A stretch of 64,000 nt of DNA, from the NCBI GenBank assembly GCA_022494885.1, contig JAGVSM010003551.1:1-64000 (forward strand). The letters run 5' to 3'. Below, one piece after another: positions 22,624 through 32,883 of this stretch; position 1 is the first letter of the stretch; each line of letters begins with the position of its first letter. A program made the translations under genes and the position numbers. This DNA is from Micrasema longulum (Eukaryota > Arthropoda > Insecta > Trichoptera > Brachycentridae). The notes under the pieces are model-generated. The model did no database searches, had not been told where the DNA came from, and saw only the letters and a program-made list of their open reading frames with translations.

Positions 22624-23784
22624 TTATTGACTAGACTCCGTCGCGACGGTCGCCTGTAGTACTTTGGTCTTGAATATGCTCAATGAGTAACGAAAAATAT
22701 CAACATCGCCATATTCATTACCAAGGCGATAGACTCTAGCTATAGGTGAATTTACATAGTAGTTGTGCCCGCTGGACACCTCGACAAACACCGACTTATT
22801 TCGTGTGCGGCGGGAAGGTATTTTAATATTAACCAGTCCCGTTAAATCAGGGCTGTCCAGCGCGCCATTTACTATTTTGTATAGGTTTACTAAATCGGTT
22901 AAGATTCTCCTATTCGAGAGAGTAGACAATTTTAAATTATTTGATAGGAAGTTGTAGTCGATTTGGTCAACAGGAATATTAAGTTTAAAATTTATGAAGC
23001 GAAGGAATTTCTGTTGGACTTTTTCTAATTTTATGTTATGCATTTTATAGCAAGGTGACCAAATTATTGAATTATACTCTAATTTACTCCGAACTAAGGC
23101 AAAATATAAAGATTTAAGCGAATCGATGGAATTAAAATCCTTCACCGTTCTCAGCAAATATTCGAGACACTTCATTGCCTTGTTAGTAACTGCATCAATG
23201 TGTGAAGCAAATGACAACTTGTCATCGAACACTATACCCAAATCTTTTATTTCTGTAACTCTTACGAGATCTGTGTTATTTATATTATAAGAGAAGTTGA
23301 TTGAAGTTCTATTACGGGTAAACGTAATAACATTGCACTTGTCAATATTAAGAAAAAGCTCATTTCTCTGACACCAAGTATATAGACTCGCCAGGTGTGA
23401 TTGAAGAGATTCGCAGTCACTAACAGAAGCAATAGTCTTAGATAATTTCAGGTCATCACCAAATAAAAGAATGTCCACTCCCTCGAATATCGATACAATA
23501 TCATTAACGAAAAGCAAAAACAAAACAGGACCTAAATGAGATCCCTGAGGAACTCCACTAGATGCGTCAAACTGATACGACCCATAACCGAATACTTTGA
23601 CTAAAATTTTCCTAGATGATAAGTAGCTTTTGAACCATTTTAAAATGTTTCCCGAGATTCCTAATAGTTTTAATTTGTGTACTAAAATTGCATGTGACAC
23701 CTTATTAAAAGCTTTACTAAAGTCAGTATAGATCGTATCAGTTTGCCGGCGTTTTATGTTGTATAAATATAATAAAGTTTTCAA
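22624..23784 (-). CDS. Non-LTR retrotransposon reverse transcriptase, 5'-truncated (Jockey/CR1-like)
   Basis: This 386-codon minus-strand frame is the longest in the window. It copies RNA into DNA during target-primed insertion in an intact element. Motif A is YTDFSKAFNKVSH (residues about 19-31; usual DFSKAFD). Motif B is SGVPQGSHLGPVLFLLFVND (about 75-94). The catalytic motif C is LLFGDDLKL (about 105-113), with FGDD where YADD or FADD is usual. Thumb and C-terminal blocks follow: KDLGIVFDDKLSFASHI, ALVRSKLEYNSIIWSP, LEKVQQKFLRFI and the tail SPIARVYRLGNEYGDVDIF. That tail matches the tails of the reverse transcriptase relics at 44831-46234 and 62120-62368. The frame begins immediately before motif A, so the fingers, endonuclease and first ORF are missing, as in a 5'-truncated insertion. 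The ATG at 23782-23784 is therefore only the first Met inside the fragment, not a real start. The open frame suggests a fairly recent insertion. Confidence 0.92.
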   Translation of the reverse strand: MKTLLYLYNIKRRQTDTIYTDFSKAFNKVSHAILVHKLKLLGISGNILKWFKSYLSSRKILVKVFGYGSYQFDASSGVPQGSHLGPVLFLLFVNDIVSIFEGVDILLFGDDLKLSKTIASVSDCESLQSHLASLYTWCQRNELFLNIDKCNVITFTRNRTSINFSYNINNTDLVRVTEIKDLGIVFDDKLSFASHIDAVTNKAMKCLEYLLRTVKDFNSIDSLKSLYFALVRSKLEYNSIIWSPCYKMHNIKLEKVQQKFLRFINFKLNIPVDQIDYNFLSNNLKLSTLSNRRILTDLVNLYKIVNGALDSPDLTGLVNIKIPSRRTRNKSVFVEVSSGHNYYVNSPIARVYRLGNEYGDVDIFRYSLSIFKTKVLQATVATESSQ

Positions 23785-23870
23785 TCAGTGTTTGATTTTT
23801 ATATTAAAAGCATCAACATATATATGTATCTTGGGATGGATTTTGAGGGTGTTAGATTGTCAAAAACAGT

Positions 23871-23907
23871 GTAACCTTAGTGTACATACATATACTCTAA
23901 GGTTACC
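23871..23907. repeat. Short hairpin GTAACCTTAG...CTAAGGTTAC
   Basis: Arms of 10-14 bp surround a short AT-rich loop. A closely related hairpin, with GTTACCTTAGAGTAT and ATACTCTTAGGATGTTAC arms, lies at 42955-42997. The two may be remnants of one small element family. Confidence 0.45.
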
Positions 23908-24600
23908 AACGTGACTTACAAAAAAAAATACTGATTAGTGCAGCGCGGGCATTTCAAATTAGATATTCCCGTTTATGTTTATCAAATGGTACATACAAAC
24001 GTAATTTAGCATACATACGCAATATAATACACTAAGAATAATATATTATTGAGAACACTTTCGTGAAATGACTAGATAGATTATTTAACTTAAGTGTTCT
24101 CAGGTTCACCAACTTGGCACATTCGTTGTAAGAATCCAGGTAAGCGGTAGGCGATTGTACCATCTGCCTTGTGTTTCCGTAACATTTATTTCCCTGTAAC
24201 ATAAACACCCTGGAACGGTTGTAACATTTGTTTATTACGGTTATTCCTGTCGGGTTCATAGAATTCAAATTTAAGTTTTACTGTTTCGAAGTCTTCCGAA
24301 GCCATGTGCTTGGAATAATTAAGAGAGATATTGATGTAAGCGCGAAACAGAAATTCTATTCCAACTAAAGTTAACAATAATAAACTTATAATTTCATTTT
24401 ACAATAATAACCATGTAAATTTTAGTATTGAAAACGTCTTATAGAAAGAAAAAAATTAATTCGGTTTTCATGATTATCATACTGCTTATATTAAATATTA
24501 TTGACTTTACTCTGGTGTATCTGTTTTTTTCTCTCTCTCGAGATTGCTTGTAGAGCTTTGTTTTGTAATATGGTGAATTTTTTTATTTTATTTTATTTTA
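23908..24600. other. Unrecognised DNA with one stem-loop
   Basis: A stem-loop TGAGAACACTT (24050-24060) / AAGTGTTCTCA (24092-24102) is present with a loop of about 30 bases. No gene is supported. The overlapping minus-strand frames at 24032-24377 have no motif. Confidence 0.35.
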
Positions 24601-25030
24601 TTATTTTTTTTTTTAATGCACAAAATACACAATTTTACATAGCCACAATTGTATGTTTTTTTATGTCCCGACTTGTTAGAAAATTCCGTGTTAAGTCGGG
24701 ACTCTTCGATATATAAATCAAAAATCAAAAATAGTTATTTACATATTAAAACAATATACAGGTAATCAAAAAAATATGCAAAATGATCAAAACAATATAC
24801 AAAATAATAATAGAAAAATAAAAATTATAAAAATTTATAATACATGTCAAAAATGGAATCAAAAGTTATATAATAATACGTATGACAGTGATGAAATACA
24901 CATATACGATATACGTATATGGATAATAATGAAAACAGCAGCGATGTTATGCATTTTGTTTATAATTTGTCGTGGTTTAATGGGATAATGTGCTGCTGCG
25001 TGGTTGTGTGGTTCAGTGATAGTGTAGAAA
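24601..25030. repeat. Repeat I, copy 1 (with AGTCGGGACT stem)
   Basis: The stem GTCCCGACTT (24665-24674) pairs with AAGTCGGGAC (24693-24702). A block TAATGTGCTGCTGCGTGGTT followed by GTTCAGTGATAGTGT lies at 24975-25026. Both parts recur in diverged form near 27812-27875 (AGTCCCAACT ... GAGTTGGGAC) and 28478-28528 (AATGTGCTACTGCGATGGTT, AGTTCAGTGATTGTGT). It may be the 3' end of a retrotransposon. The class is uncertain. Confidence 0.4.
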
Positions 25031-25511
25031 TGTTGATAATTAATTTATAGGTAGTTTAATGATAATTATATAAAAATAAATGTTAGGAAATTCATATATC
25101 ATAATGTTAACACAATTTTAAGATGTTTATTTTTATTATTTTTAAAAAGGTAGTTAAGGTGATTTCCAAGATGTGTAATTTTTTTCCTCTGTGCCTAGGT
25201 CAATCATTCTCAAAGTAGACTTGTGGGCGCTGAAGGTTTTCGGGGAGGCGTTAGAAGGTCAAAAAAAAATCAGGGGCGTTGAGAAGGTTAAGGGAGGCGA
25301 TGTGCTTTGTGTTAAGCTTTTCAGGGTTATATAAATTTTTTCATTCTCAAAATGGGTGGTGGGCGTAGTAGGTTTAAGAACATAGTTTAGTTTAGGTGGA
25401 TAAAAAAATACAGTTCTGATTGAGAGAAAGAACCAGAAGTTTTCAATCCGATGGCTGCTTTCAGGTAGAAGTTCAGAAAAAAAATCAAAGGGGGATAACT
25501 CCACCACATTA
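25031..25511. other. Unrecognised DNA
   Basis: Includes a G-rich stretch at 25215-25310 without a recognised element. Confidence 0.4.
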
Positions 25512-25705
25512 TTGTACTGCTGACAAATTTATCTTCCATTCTTGAGGTCCTGGGTTTGATTCCAGAAAGCGTGGATAAAAAATAGTGGTAATATTTTAAT
25601 GTTTTTGGACGGGCATCTGAAACTTCAAACTGATCTCCTTACAATTCTATATCATATATTACGTTGAATTCCATTTGACAATTCAGTGCTCCACGCATCA
25701 GTAGC
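25512..25705 (+). repeat. SINE-1, diverged copy
   Basis: CTTGAGGTCCTGGGTTTGAT (B box region), AATATTTTAATGTTTTTGGA, GGCATCTGAAACTTCAAACT and TTCAGTGCTCCACGCATCAG follow the SINE-1 order. The head closely resembles that of the copy at 36320, suggesting a subfamily. Confidence 0.6.
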
Positions 25706-25842
25706 TGTAGATAATGGTTTGATTTTGATAATAGTCATAGCCTAAGGTAGTTACAGTTATTCCATAATGTATTACATTTTTCATAAACACTAAATTTTAT
25801 AGTGAAATTAAAAACTTATTTATCTACAAATATTTTTTTTAC

Positions 25843-26018
25843 ATTTTTTTTTTGCACCACAACAGGCCAGGAGGCCTAATTACAGTGGTGAATTACACCA
25901 CAGAGAACCCAGGCTTGAGAAAAATCACATTTTTTATTTTTGTGTTCTTACCGGGAATCGAACCCGGAACCTTCCGTGCGTGAGTCAAGCGTCTTGACCA
26001 CTACACCACGGAGGCCGC
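25843..26018 (-). repeat. SINE-2, full copy, minus strand
   Basis: On the minus strand the head is GGCGGCCTCCGTGGTGTAGT, GGTCAAGACGCTTGACTCAC, then CCGGGTTCGATTCCCGG, a well-preserved A and B box pair. The body AAGCCTGGGTTCTCTGTGGT, AATTCACCACTGTAATTAGG, CCTCCTGGCCTGTTGTGGTG ends in a poly(A) tract (poly-T at 25840-25853 on the plus strand). The same organisation occurs on the plus strand at 46531-46712. The tRNA-like head with a unique body and an A tail marks it as a SINE rather than a tRNA gene. Confidence 0.88.
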
Positions 26019-26413
26019 CTAAATACATCCAATAATACTGTTGATTAGAAAATGAATCATTCAACCAAATATGTTTCGGAATAACCGTATCATCAACATG
26101 ATATTACATTGAAGTACTTTTATAAATATGTTAATATTTCATTTGAATAATAGTAAAAACATCTCGACCAAAGTGGCCTGGAAGTGAAATGCATTATTCA
26201 AACAGAAAAAAGCCGAAGAACTCGATGAAAACGGTAAATTAAAGCGCAAACATCCAATATTAGAAAATTCAGTTGAGATTTATTTAATGTCTTCGAGAAT
26301 CAGACTCAAAATTGTTTTAAGCATGCTACTTATCAGTTTTAACATGACAACTGCGCAAAAGCCGGTTATTATAATATATATATATAAATATCATTATTAC
26401 AACATATTAAAAA
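26019..26413. other. Unrecognised AT-rich DNA
   Basis: No gene or repeat is recognised. A short (TA)n run lies at about 26374-26386. Confidence 0.4.
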
Positions 26414-26870
26414 GTAGTAAATTTGATTAAATGTGGCGTGTTGATTTAATAGGAAAATTGAAAGTTTAGCATTATTTATGCAGCAATTGCTCTGGTCAAA
26501 CATTTCATTAAATGTTAGTTAATATTTGTATAGAATCACCTACCAACTTTTCTACGTTGACTGGTTTCAAGACGTGTCCGTTGGTGTTAGATTCGAATGA
26601 AATGTGTTCTGTCAGCTTTGTTTTGGTTTGATATTTTTGTGCAACTTCTACTTTGTTGAAGGTGTGTAATGGTATTTGCTATTAGTGGAATTAATGTCCC
26701 AATGAAAAGAAAATTACGTCTTGAAACCGGTAGACAAAGAAAAGTCGGTAAGTGGTTATATGCAATTATTTACTAACATTAATCAAATGTTTGACTAGAA
26801 CGATTGCCATATAAATAATGCTATATAATAAATTGTCTCACTAAATCAACATAGCAGGTTCAAATTTAAC
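26414..26870. mobile_element. Element A: compact long-inverted-repeat (foldback-like) element
   Basis: The two ends are inverted repeats over roughly 165 bp. Matching landmarks, reading inward on each side, are TGTTGATTTA, TAGCATTATTTAT, GTCAAACATTT, ATTAATGTTAGT or ATTAAATGTTAGT, CCACTTACCGACTTTTC versus CACCTACCAACTTTTC, then GGTTTCAAGACGT. Only about 130 bp of unpaired sequence lies between. Inner arm sequences recur at 14695-14825 and in the large element at 49089-50880. There is no coding frame. Target duplication was not resolved. Confidence 0.75.
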
Positions 26871-27590
26871 TTTGTCCTCATTTAGATATTTTTATCACTA
26901 AATTTTAACATCTAAAAAAAAAACTAAAACACTGAAATGAAACATATGTCAAATTTGTTCCTAATTTAAGTACCTTTTTATTTGCTTAAGTTATTATCGT
27001 ACGTAAATTTTGCATTGGTCAGTTGTATTATAAAAATTCACTCTGTTGCCTCATCCCCAAACTTCTCCAAGTTGTCTTCTTTTATTTTCTTATATAATAT
27101 TTAAACTTTACCATGTAATATATTCTTTCATGATATTTGTGAACAATTTTAACTAGATGTATAAACCATTATTAATATTTTATTAACACCTGCTGTTTTT
27201 TCTTTTAAAAAAATATACCAAAATGTATTTTAAAAATTAATCGAGATGTATCTTTTTTTTCAGATGTGTACCCGAAATAATAACAACATAAAATTGACTG
27301 TTATAGTGAGTGAGCAAGTAATAGAAAATAAATTTTTAGAAAGTTTTTGACAAATGTAAAGGAATAATATTGACAAGATTTTAATGGAAGGTTAAATTAA
27401 CATTAAAAATTATTTAAATGGTAACTTTTAAAATATTTCGCTAGTAATTACATAAATAATAAAATGTATTTTGGCAGTTTTTTCATGTTTATTATTTGTT
27501 TTGCGTCTACTGAAAGTGACAAATTTAATTTTATGTGCAATAGTAGTGAGCGATCAATTTGACATTTGTTTGTCCAGAGCCAACTCTGGG
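26871..27590. other. AT-rich sequence upstream of the candidate exon
   Basis: No repeat is recognised. A possible small exon lies at about 27264-27306 (acceptor TTTTTTTTCAG before ATGTGTACCC, donor-like GTGAGTGAGC after), but it is too short to support. If 27591-27699 is a real first coding exon, the last few hundred bases here would hold its promoter and 5' UTR. Confidence 0.3.
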
Positions 27591-27699
27591 ATGTATGATC
27601 ACAGGGGGGGACTAGGAAACGGGCGTAATCTTCAAATTATTACTGTTGCCAAATGGATTAAATGGATATTGGCAGCTGTCGTACTGAGCATAGAAACAG
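27591..27699 (+). CDS. Candidate first coding exon of a small membrane protein
   Basis: An ATG at 27591 opens MYDHRGGLGNGRNL followed by QIITVAKWIKWILAAVVLSI, then ET. The frame then meets CAG|GTAAGA at 27697-27705, an excellent splice donor, leaving the reading frame in phase 1. The peptide has a short Gly-rich polar start, a basic patch (KWIK) and the beginning of a hydrophobic segment. This pattern is seen at the N-terminus of insect MARVEL-type four-helix membrane proteins, but I do not recognise a specific gene. The frame stays open upstream to an ATG at 27471, so the start is not certain. The composition is less repeat-like than its surroundings and no copy is seen elsewhere in the window. 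No second exon was found. It could still be chance. Confidence 0.33.
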
Positions 27700-28107
27700 G
27701 TAAGAGTACATTGTTTTTCTACAACATAGTTTAAACCCGGTAATCCATATAAAATAACAAAAATTAACTTGAGTATAGCCAATTTTATTTATTTACTTAC
27801 AAACAGTTTGTTAAAAAAAATTGTGACATAAGTCCCAACTCCATGAACTAAAGTCCCATGTTGAGTTGGGACGAGTAATAAGTTAACACAAACATACGAG
27901 TATATCAAAACAAATATTACATAGGATCAGAAACATAATAATAATATTAAAAAATACATATATGGCACATTGATATGGTAAACAGCTAACTTAAACACCA
28001 GGAAAATCATCGAAGAGTTTCCTTCTCAAATCCCTCCCACTAAGGAAAACTCAGTCCTTAACTCCAATAAAAATGTTGATAAATTTAATATACACAAGTC
28101 CGTTTTG
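27700..28107. repeat. Repeat I, copy 2 (stem AGTCCCAACT/AGTTGGGACG) and flanks
   Basis: The stem AGTCCCAACTC (27830-27840) / GAGTTGGGAC (27863-27872) and surrounding AT-rich sequence resemble the inverse of the 24601-24720 stem region. The remainder to 28107 is unrecognised. Confidence 0.35.
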
Positions 28108-28192
28108 TAATGTAACTAGTGGTAGTAGTGGTTAATGCGTTATGGTCAAAGCTCTGGGTTCAATTTCTGGCATGGTTGACCTAAAATACTGC
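28108..28192 (+). repeat. SINE-1 head fragment
   Basis: GTAGTAGTGGTTAATGCGTT, AAAGCTCTGGGTTCAATTTC and TGGCATGGTTGACCTAAAAT match the tRNA-like head and start of the body of SINE-1. The rest of the body is missing. Confidence 0.6.
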
Positions 28193-28984
28193 TTAACCCT
28201 CTCGTGCACGAACAAGAAAGTTCATTAGTATGAGAAACTGGATATAAAAAATGTTTTCTTTCACGCGGTAAAAATAAGAACAATTGATTTTAGAGTAAAA
28301 TATCTCGAAAACGCAAAAAAAAAATTAAACACTTTGAACCACGATACAATTTTTCACACATCAACCAATGATAGATTTCTAGTTTTCGGGAAACCAACTC
28401 ACCAATGAGCAAATTCAATGACTAGAACTTTTCTTTTCTTGGAAATTTGTTTTGTTGTAAATTTTCGTAGTTTGATAAAATAATGTGCTACTGCGATGGT
28501 TAATGTGTAGTTCAGTGATTGTGTTTGTAGGTGATTTTGCATGAAACCTTATCAACAAATCTTTCGGTTTTTTCAACAACAAAAAAAATATTATCTTTGC
28601 AAACTTTTTCGTTGCCACTTTAATGTTGTGATGAAACTTTATTGAATAAAACCATCGCAGCACCTCTTTTTTGATTTTGTCAATAGTGCCTCCTAGCTTA
28701 CTTGACAGTTCTTGAAATGTATGCATCTATGTCCGTGTAAAGTTTAACAGCACGTTCGCCATTCATCGCATTTTAATAGCATTGATAAATTAAAACTCTC
28801 TAACCATAGAGAAAAAGCAGTAATTTTTCTTCAGGAACAACAAAGATCATGTCATTATTTATTTATACTATTACATCATAGTAGTATTATTGCTTTCTTC
28901 ATTGAGAATATGGTAAGTACACAAACTGTTTCTTAACTGATATTCCGGCAGTTTTTCTGTGGTTCTTTTATTCACAATTTACAA
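28193..28984. other. Unrecognised, with part of repeat I
   Basis: A repeat-I block is visible at 28478-28528. The minus-strand frame 28415-28726 (103 codons) is basic and without recognisable motif, and overlaps the repeat, so I do not call it a gene. Confidence 0.4.
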
Positions 28985-29258
28985 CAGAGATGAAGAACAT
29001 TTTAGAGAAGATAAGTTAGACGTCTAGGCATCCACAGGGCTTATGACCTGTCATTGGCTTGTTTGAGTGGCCATTTTACACAGTTTGTAACATTCACCAT
29101 TCTGCCCAAATTTGAACATATATATTCCTTCAATTATTACATCTGTTGATTTTTGTTCAAGAGCTTAAACCTTTATTTATGCGGATGAGATTTATCTAAT
29201 TGAATTTTTTCACCAACATACTAGGCAACGACTGAAAAAAAAATTGTTTCAATTTCTG
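28985..29258 (-). repeat. Repeat D, inverted partial unit
   Basis: Read on the plus strand this is the unit backwards: CAGAGATGAAGAACATTTTA, GTCTAGGCATCCACAGGGCT, TATGACCTGTCATTGGCTTG, CATTCACCATTCTGCC, TTATGCGGATGAGATT, CTAGGCAACG. At about 29258 it switches abruptly, in the middle of the unit, to the direct orientation of the next block. Confidence 0.82.
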
Positions 29259-29745
29259 CCTAGACTTCTATATTACCTTTTCTGAAATGTTCTTCATCTC
29301 TTTTGTAATATGTTGTAATAAACAGCTTCCTCAGGAGTTGAATTTGGTCCTTAAACACAAAAAATTATACAAACTCAAAACATTGTTGATAAATCCACCT
29401 GGTCCACGAAGAAGTATAGAATTGAAAAAAAAATATTTCTAGGCGTTGACTAGTATGTAGGTGAAAAAAATCAATTACATAAATATCACCCGCATAAATA
29501 CAAGTTTTAGGTCTTTAACTTCACAAACATCAACGGATGAAAGAATTAAAGGAATATAGATGTTTAAATATGGACAGAAAGGTGAATGTTACACATTGTG
29601 TAAAATGGCCACTTAAACCAGCTAAAGACAGGTCATAAGCCCCGTAGATGCCTAGACTTCCATACTACTTTCTCAAAAATGGTCTTCATCTATGTTGTTA
29701 AATGTTAGTAATAACAGATTCCCAGGGAGTTGAATCCAGTTCTTT
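29259..29745 (+). repeat. Repeat D, head-to-tail units
   Basis: A unit tail (29259-29318: GCCTAGACTTCTATATTACC ... TGTAATATGTTGTAAT) is followed directly by the head of a full unit (29319: AACAGCTTCCTCAGGAGTTG). The full unit continues to TTGTTAAATGTTAGT at about 29710, where another unit head starts (AACAGATTCCCAGGGAGTTG) and is cut off at about 29745. This head-to-tail order, together with the inverted partial at 28985-29258, repeats the organisation seen at 49609-50091. Confidence 0.8.
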
Positions 29746-30309
29746 ACTACAATATTTATTTTATTCAGTCAAGTCCACGGTCAGACGCGAATTGCCGACA
29801 AACTGTCAGCAACCAAACCAGAAAATGCGAACATTATGACTTTCAAAGTAAGCAGGTATAGGCAAAAGCATTCGGAAGAGAAACATCCTCAGTACCTTTT
29901 ACGTACAAAATTCAGCCAACGTAATTAAATTTTTAATATATTTTGATATTTTTAACACTTCTTAAACATTTAATATGGTAAATATTTCTTATTTAAACAC
30001 TTTATGTACATTACGTAAACAATTTACACACTTATGCATAAATACAAAAATGCGAAATTCTTGCGTTGAGGCATTTTTTATTTACCTACCCAAACAGTTT
30101 CAGCCATTAAGAAATAATAATTATATGGGCATATGTGTTGAATGAATAAATTACCGGGTTGTGGTCCCGTGGCTTGTATCGTGGACTTAATTATTTTTGC
30201 TTTATTAAGTTAGTTTATAACATCTTAAGAAAAAATATTCACTTTAAATAAATTTACATTTTTTTATCAAAATTTCTCAATTACATATTTTTTCAAATTG
30301 ATTTGAAAT
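29746..30309. other. Unrecognised; SINE-3 start fragment at 30154-30190
   Basis: Most of the stretch is unassigned. At 30154, CCGGGTTGTGGTCCCGTGGC matches the 5' end of the SINE-3 head at 55967. Confidence 0.4.
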
Positions 30310-31298
30310 ATTTAGATCTTTTCTATCTCTTTTACTTCTTCGGGTTACTAATTGTACAGCTTCAATCCCTTGTACAGTGAGTTTTGAAATTCTATTTTTC
30401 TCCTCATTGGTTCTCTTTCTTTTTTTTATCCCTTGTTTCATATGTATGACATAGTTGGTTAAATTTTGTTGTGGTTTTTAGTTTTTTTCATCCCCTTAAT
30501 TATTCTATGCATAAAAATTGCAACATTATTTTTAGTTTGCTGCTTTATTGTGAGCAAGCCAATTTCTTTGTGCAGTACTTCCACATTAGAAAACATATTC
30601 TTTTGAGTATAATTCTTATCGCCTTACTTTGAAGAACACTACATATCTATTACATTTTGGATTCTTCACATATTTTTTTTTTTTTTTTGACACATATTGA
30701 TAATTTGTTTTGAAATTCAAATATCAATCTAAGTAAACTCCGAGATATTTTATTACATACCCAAAATTTATATTTACAATATCAATATTAATGTTGTATC
30801 CCTGGGGTATATTTTTTCTTCCGATACATATTCATATATTTTGTTTTTGCGACATTTTATTTCAATTTATTCACTTTGAACCATTTTGATATATTTCCTA
30901 AATTGTAATTAACCTTTTTTTATACTGTGTCATATTTATTTTCCGATGTGTAAACTAATGCATCATCCGCAAAAAGTTAGATTTTGACAATATTTTAGAG
31001 AATCGCCGATGTTATTTATATATATGATAAACAATATGGGCCCTAGCACTGAGTTTTGGTGTACTCTTTAATTATTTTTTATTGGATGTAAAATAATATT
31101 TTTCACTTTTGTTTTTTAAAATATGTTATTCAAGTTGCTTTGAAACTAATAACAGGTATTTCCTCTTATTCAAATATTTTTATTTTTTTTGTATTCTTGT
31201 TCTTTCAATAGTCTCAAATGCCCTTTTAAAATCTAAAAAAACTGCTAATTCGTAATTATTTTAGTCGATTTCTTCTTCCCAGTCATTTATTACTGTGT
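30310..31298 (-). pseudogene. Decayed non-LTR reverse transcriptase, minus strand
   Basis: Translating the minus strand with frame changes gives motif A as VFLDFKRAFETIERTR (near 31190-31245). Motif B is SVLGPILFIIYIN (near 31020-31070), preceded by a damaged GVPQG. Motif C is FADDALVYTSENKYDTV (about 30925-30975), with the catalytic FADD preserved. A downstream helical and basic region reaches about 30330. Many stops and frameshifts interrupt it. The fingers and endonuclease regions are not seen. It differs in sequence from the reverse transcriptase at 22624-23784 and represents another, older non-LTR lineage that I do not place in a clade. Confidence 0.8.
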
Positions 31299-31299
31299 A

Positions 31300-31440
31300 A
31301 AAAGGTGAGATCAGAGGTGCGAAGTTCGAACCTCACTCTGCCACAACTTGACTCCTATTTTCTAATTGTGAGTTATTTACAACTAGTTAAAAAAGGACCC
31401 CTAAAATTTAATTATTTTTGCAGTCATAAGAACGCAAAGC
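31300..31440 (+). repeat. SINE-3 copy, plus strand
   Basis: AAGTTCGAACCTCACTCTGC carries the B box. CCACAACTTGACTCCTATTT, TCTAATTGTGAGTTATTTAC, AACTAGTTAAAAAAGGACCC and CATAAGAACGCAAA follow in the order seen at 55968-56130. Confidence 0.75.
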
Positions 31441-31654
31441 TTTTTTAAAAATGAAGTACACAATATAATTAAATACCTTTCGTGTAATATCTTTATTTTA
31501 CTATTACGGGAGAGATAAGTGAAATACAAATAAGGGAATGGAAAAAATTAGGAAGAAATCGCGTATGCTTAATGAGAATCACAAATTAGTTTAATTAAAA
31601 TAAAATGTAACAAAAAACATTTGTCTTTTTACAATATTATTACAACCGAGATGT

Positions 31655-31775
31655 TGAACCTTTTAGAGAGTAAAATTTTGAAGTCTAGGTATTTGCAGAG
31701 TTTTTAACCTGCCATTAGCTAGTTTAAGTAGACACTCTACACATTCTGTAACATTTACTGTTTTGTCAATGTTTG
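31655..31775 (-). repeat. Repeat D core, old copy
   Basis: GAAGTCTAGGTATTTGCAGA, AACCTGCCATTAGCTAGTTT, AAGTAGACACTC and ATTCTGTAACATTTACTG match the D core in inverse orientation with considerable divergence. Only the right part of the unit is present. Confidence 0.65.
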
Positions 31776-32883
31776 AAGATGCATGTTTCTTAAATTCATC
31801 TAACTGTTAATTTTTGTGACGTTTTTGTGAAGTTATTTGATGTCACAAACAAGCGTCATTGAAAGGTTTGATTTGAACCTTGTAAACTGTTTTTATAAAT
31901 CTAGAAAAAAAACAAAACATCGGCATTATTATAGAATTTGGTGACTTTTTTACACAAAAATAAACACCCCCAGTTTTTTCAAGGTCCATTCTTCCATATC
32001 ACACGAAAACCGGGTCAACTTATTGTTAAATAAAACACGATGAAGCGGAAATATTTCTTTCCCATACACAAGACCCTCATTTTGTTCAATATCCAGAAAA
32101 TCAATGACTTCACCACAATCCCGTATTTGTTGCTTTTTAGATAAAACTTCGGCTTCTGAATACAACATAGGGATTGCGAAAAATGTCTTTTGAAAAGCAA
32201 AAATCCAAATTGAATTTATATATATGTGCGTGTACATAAGGTATGTTTTTACTATTTAGATACAAAATACCTATACAATAACTAAAGGCATCAATTCAAG
32301 AATGTAAATAAATGCCTTGACACGAGTCTTGCTCAGTGAGGTTTTTCAAGACACTGTAAAATTAATAAGATTAAATTATAATGACATGTGATGCAATAGA
32401 ATAACAATCCAGAAAAAAAAAAGTAATAAATAATAAAATTCCAAAGAATAATATGTTAAAAAGATAATAAGATCTAAATATTAAAATATAAGTTATAAAA
32501 ATTTAGATTTATACTTAATCAAATATAAAAAATAATAGTATCGTTGAAATCAATAGAAAAATAATATATATATATATAAACATTATTGAAATGATAATTG
32601 AGATATGGTTTCTAGAAACTCATTCTATACTTAAGTAAAAAATAGTAGTAATAAATTATATGCCATACAAGAATGAGTACCAAATTAAAAAATACAAAAA
32701 GACATAAAAATATCTGACAAAAATGTCAATTTTTGCTAACTGCTAATCTTGAACTTTAAAAAAAAGACAACCTCGTCTCTATCGATGTGCAACAACCAAT
32801 TGCAAACATTTTTCTTATATCCATTAGAAATTTCTGTTACTTTTGATTCGATAAGTTGAAAGTTTTAATTCTACTTTTGCATA
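31776..32883. other. Unrecognised AT-rich DNA
   Basis: Overlapping minus-strand frames at 31950-32237 and 32015-32200 have no recognised motif. The stretch 32340-32720 is very A-rich with a (TA)n run at about 32565-32577. Confidence 0.4.

Noticed and set aside
25843..26018. Functional tRNA gene
   Set aside because: The A and B boxes are good, but the unique body, A tail and second collinear copy at 46531 show that it is a SINE.
28415..28726. 103-codon minus-strand gene
   Set aside because: No motif, no start context, overlaps repeat I, and composition follows local AT content.
28985..29745. CRISPR-like or satellite array
   Set aside because: Units are about 390 bp with few copies in mixed orientation. 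This is a mobile-repeat structure in eukaryotic DNA, not short direct repeats with spacers.
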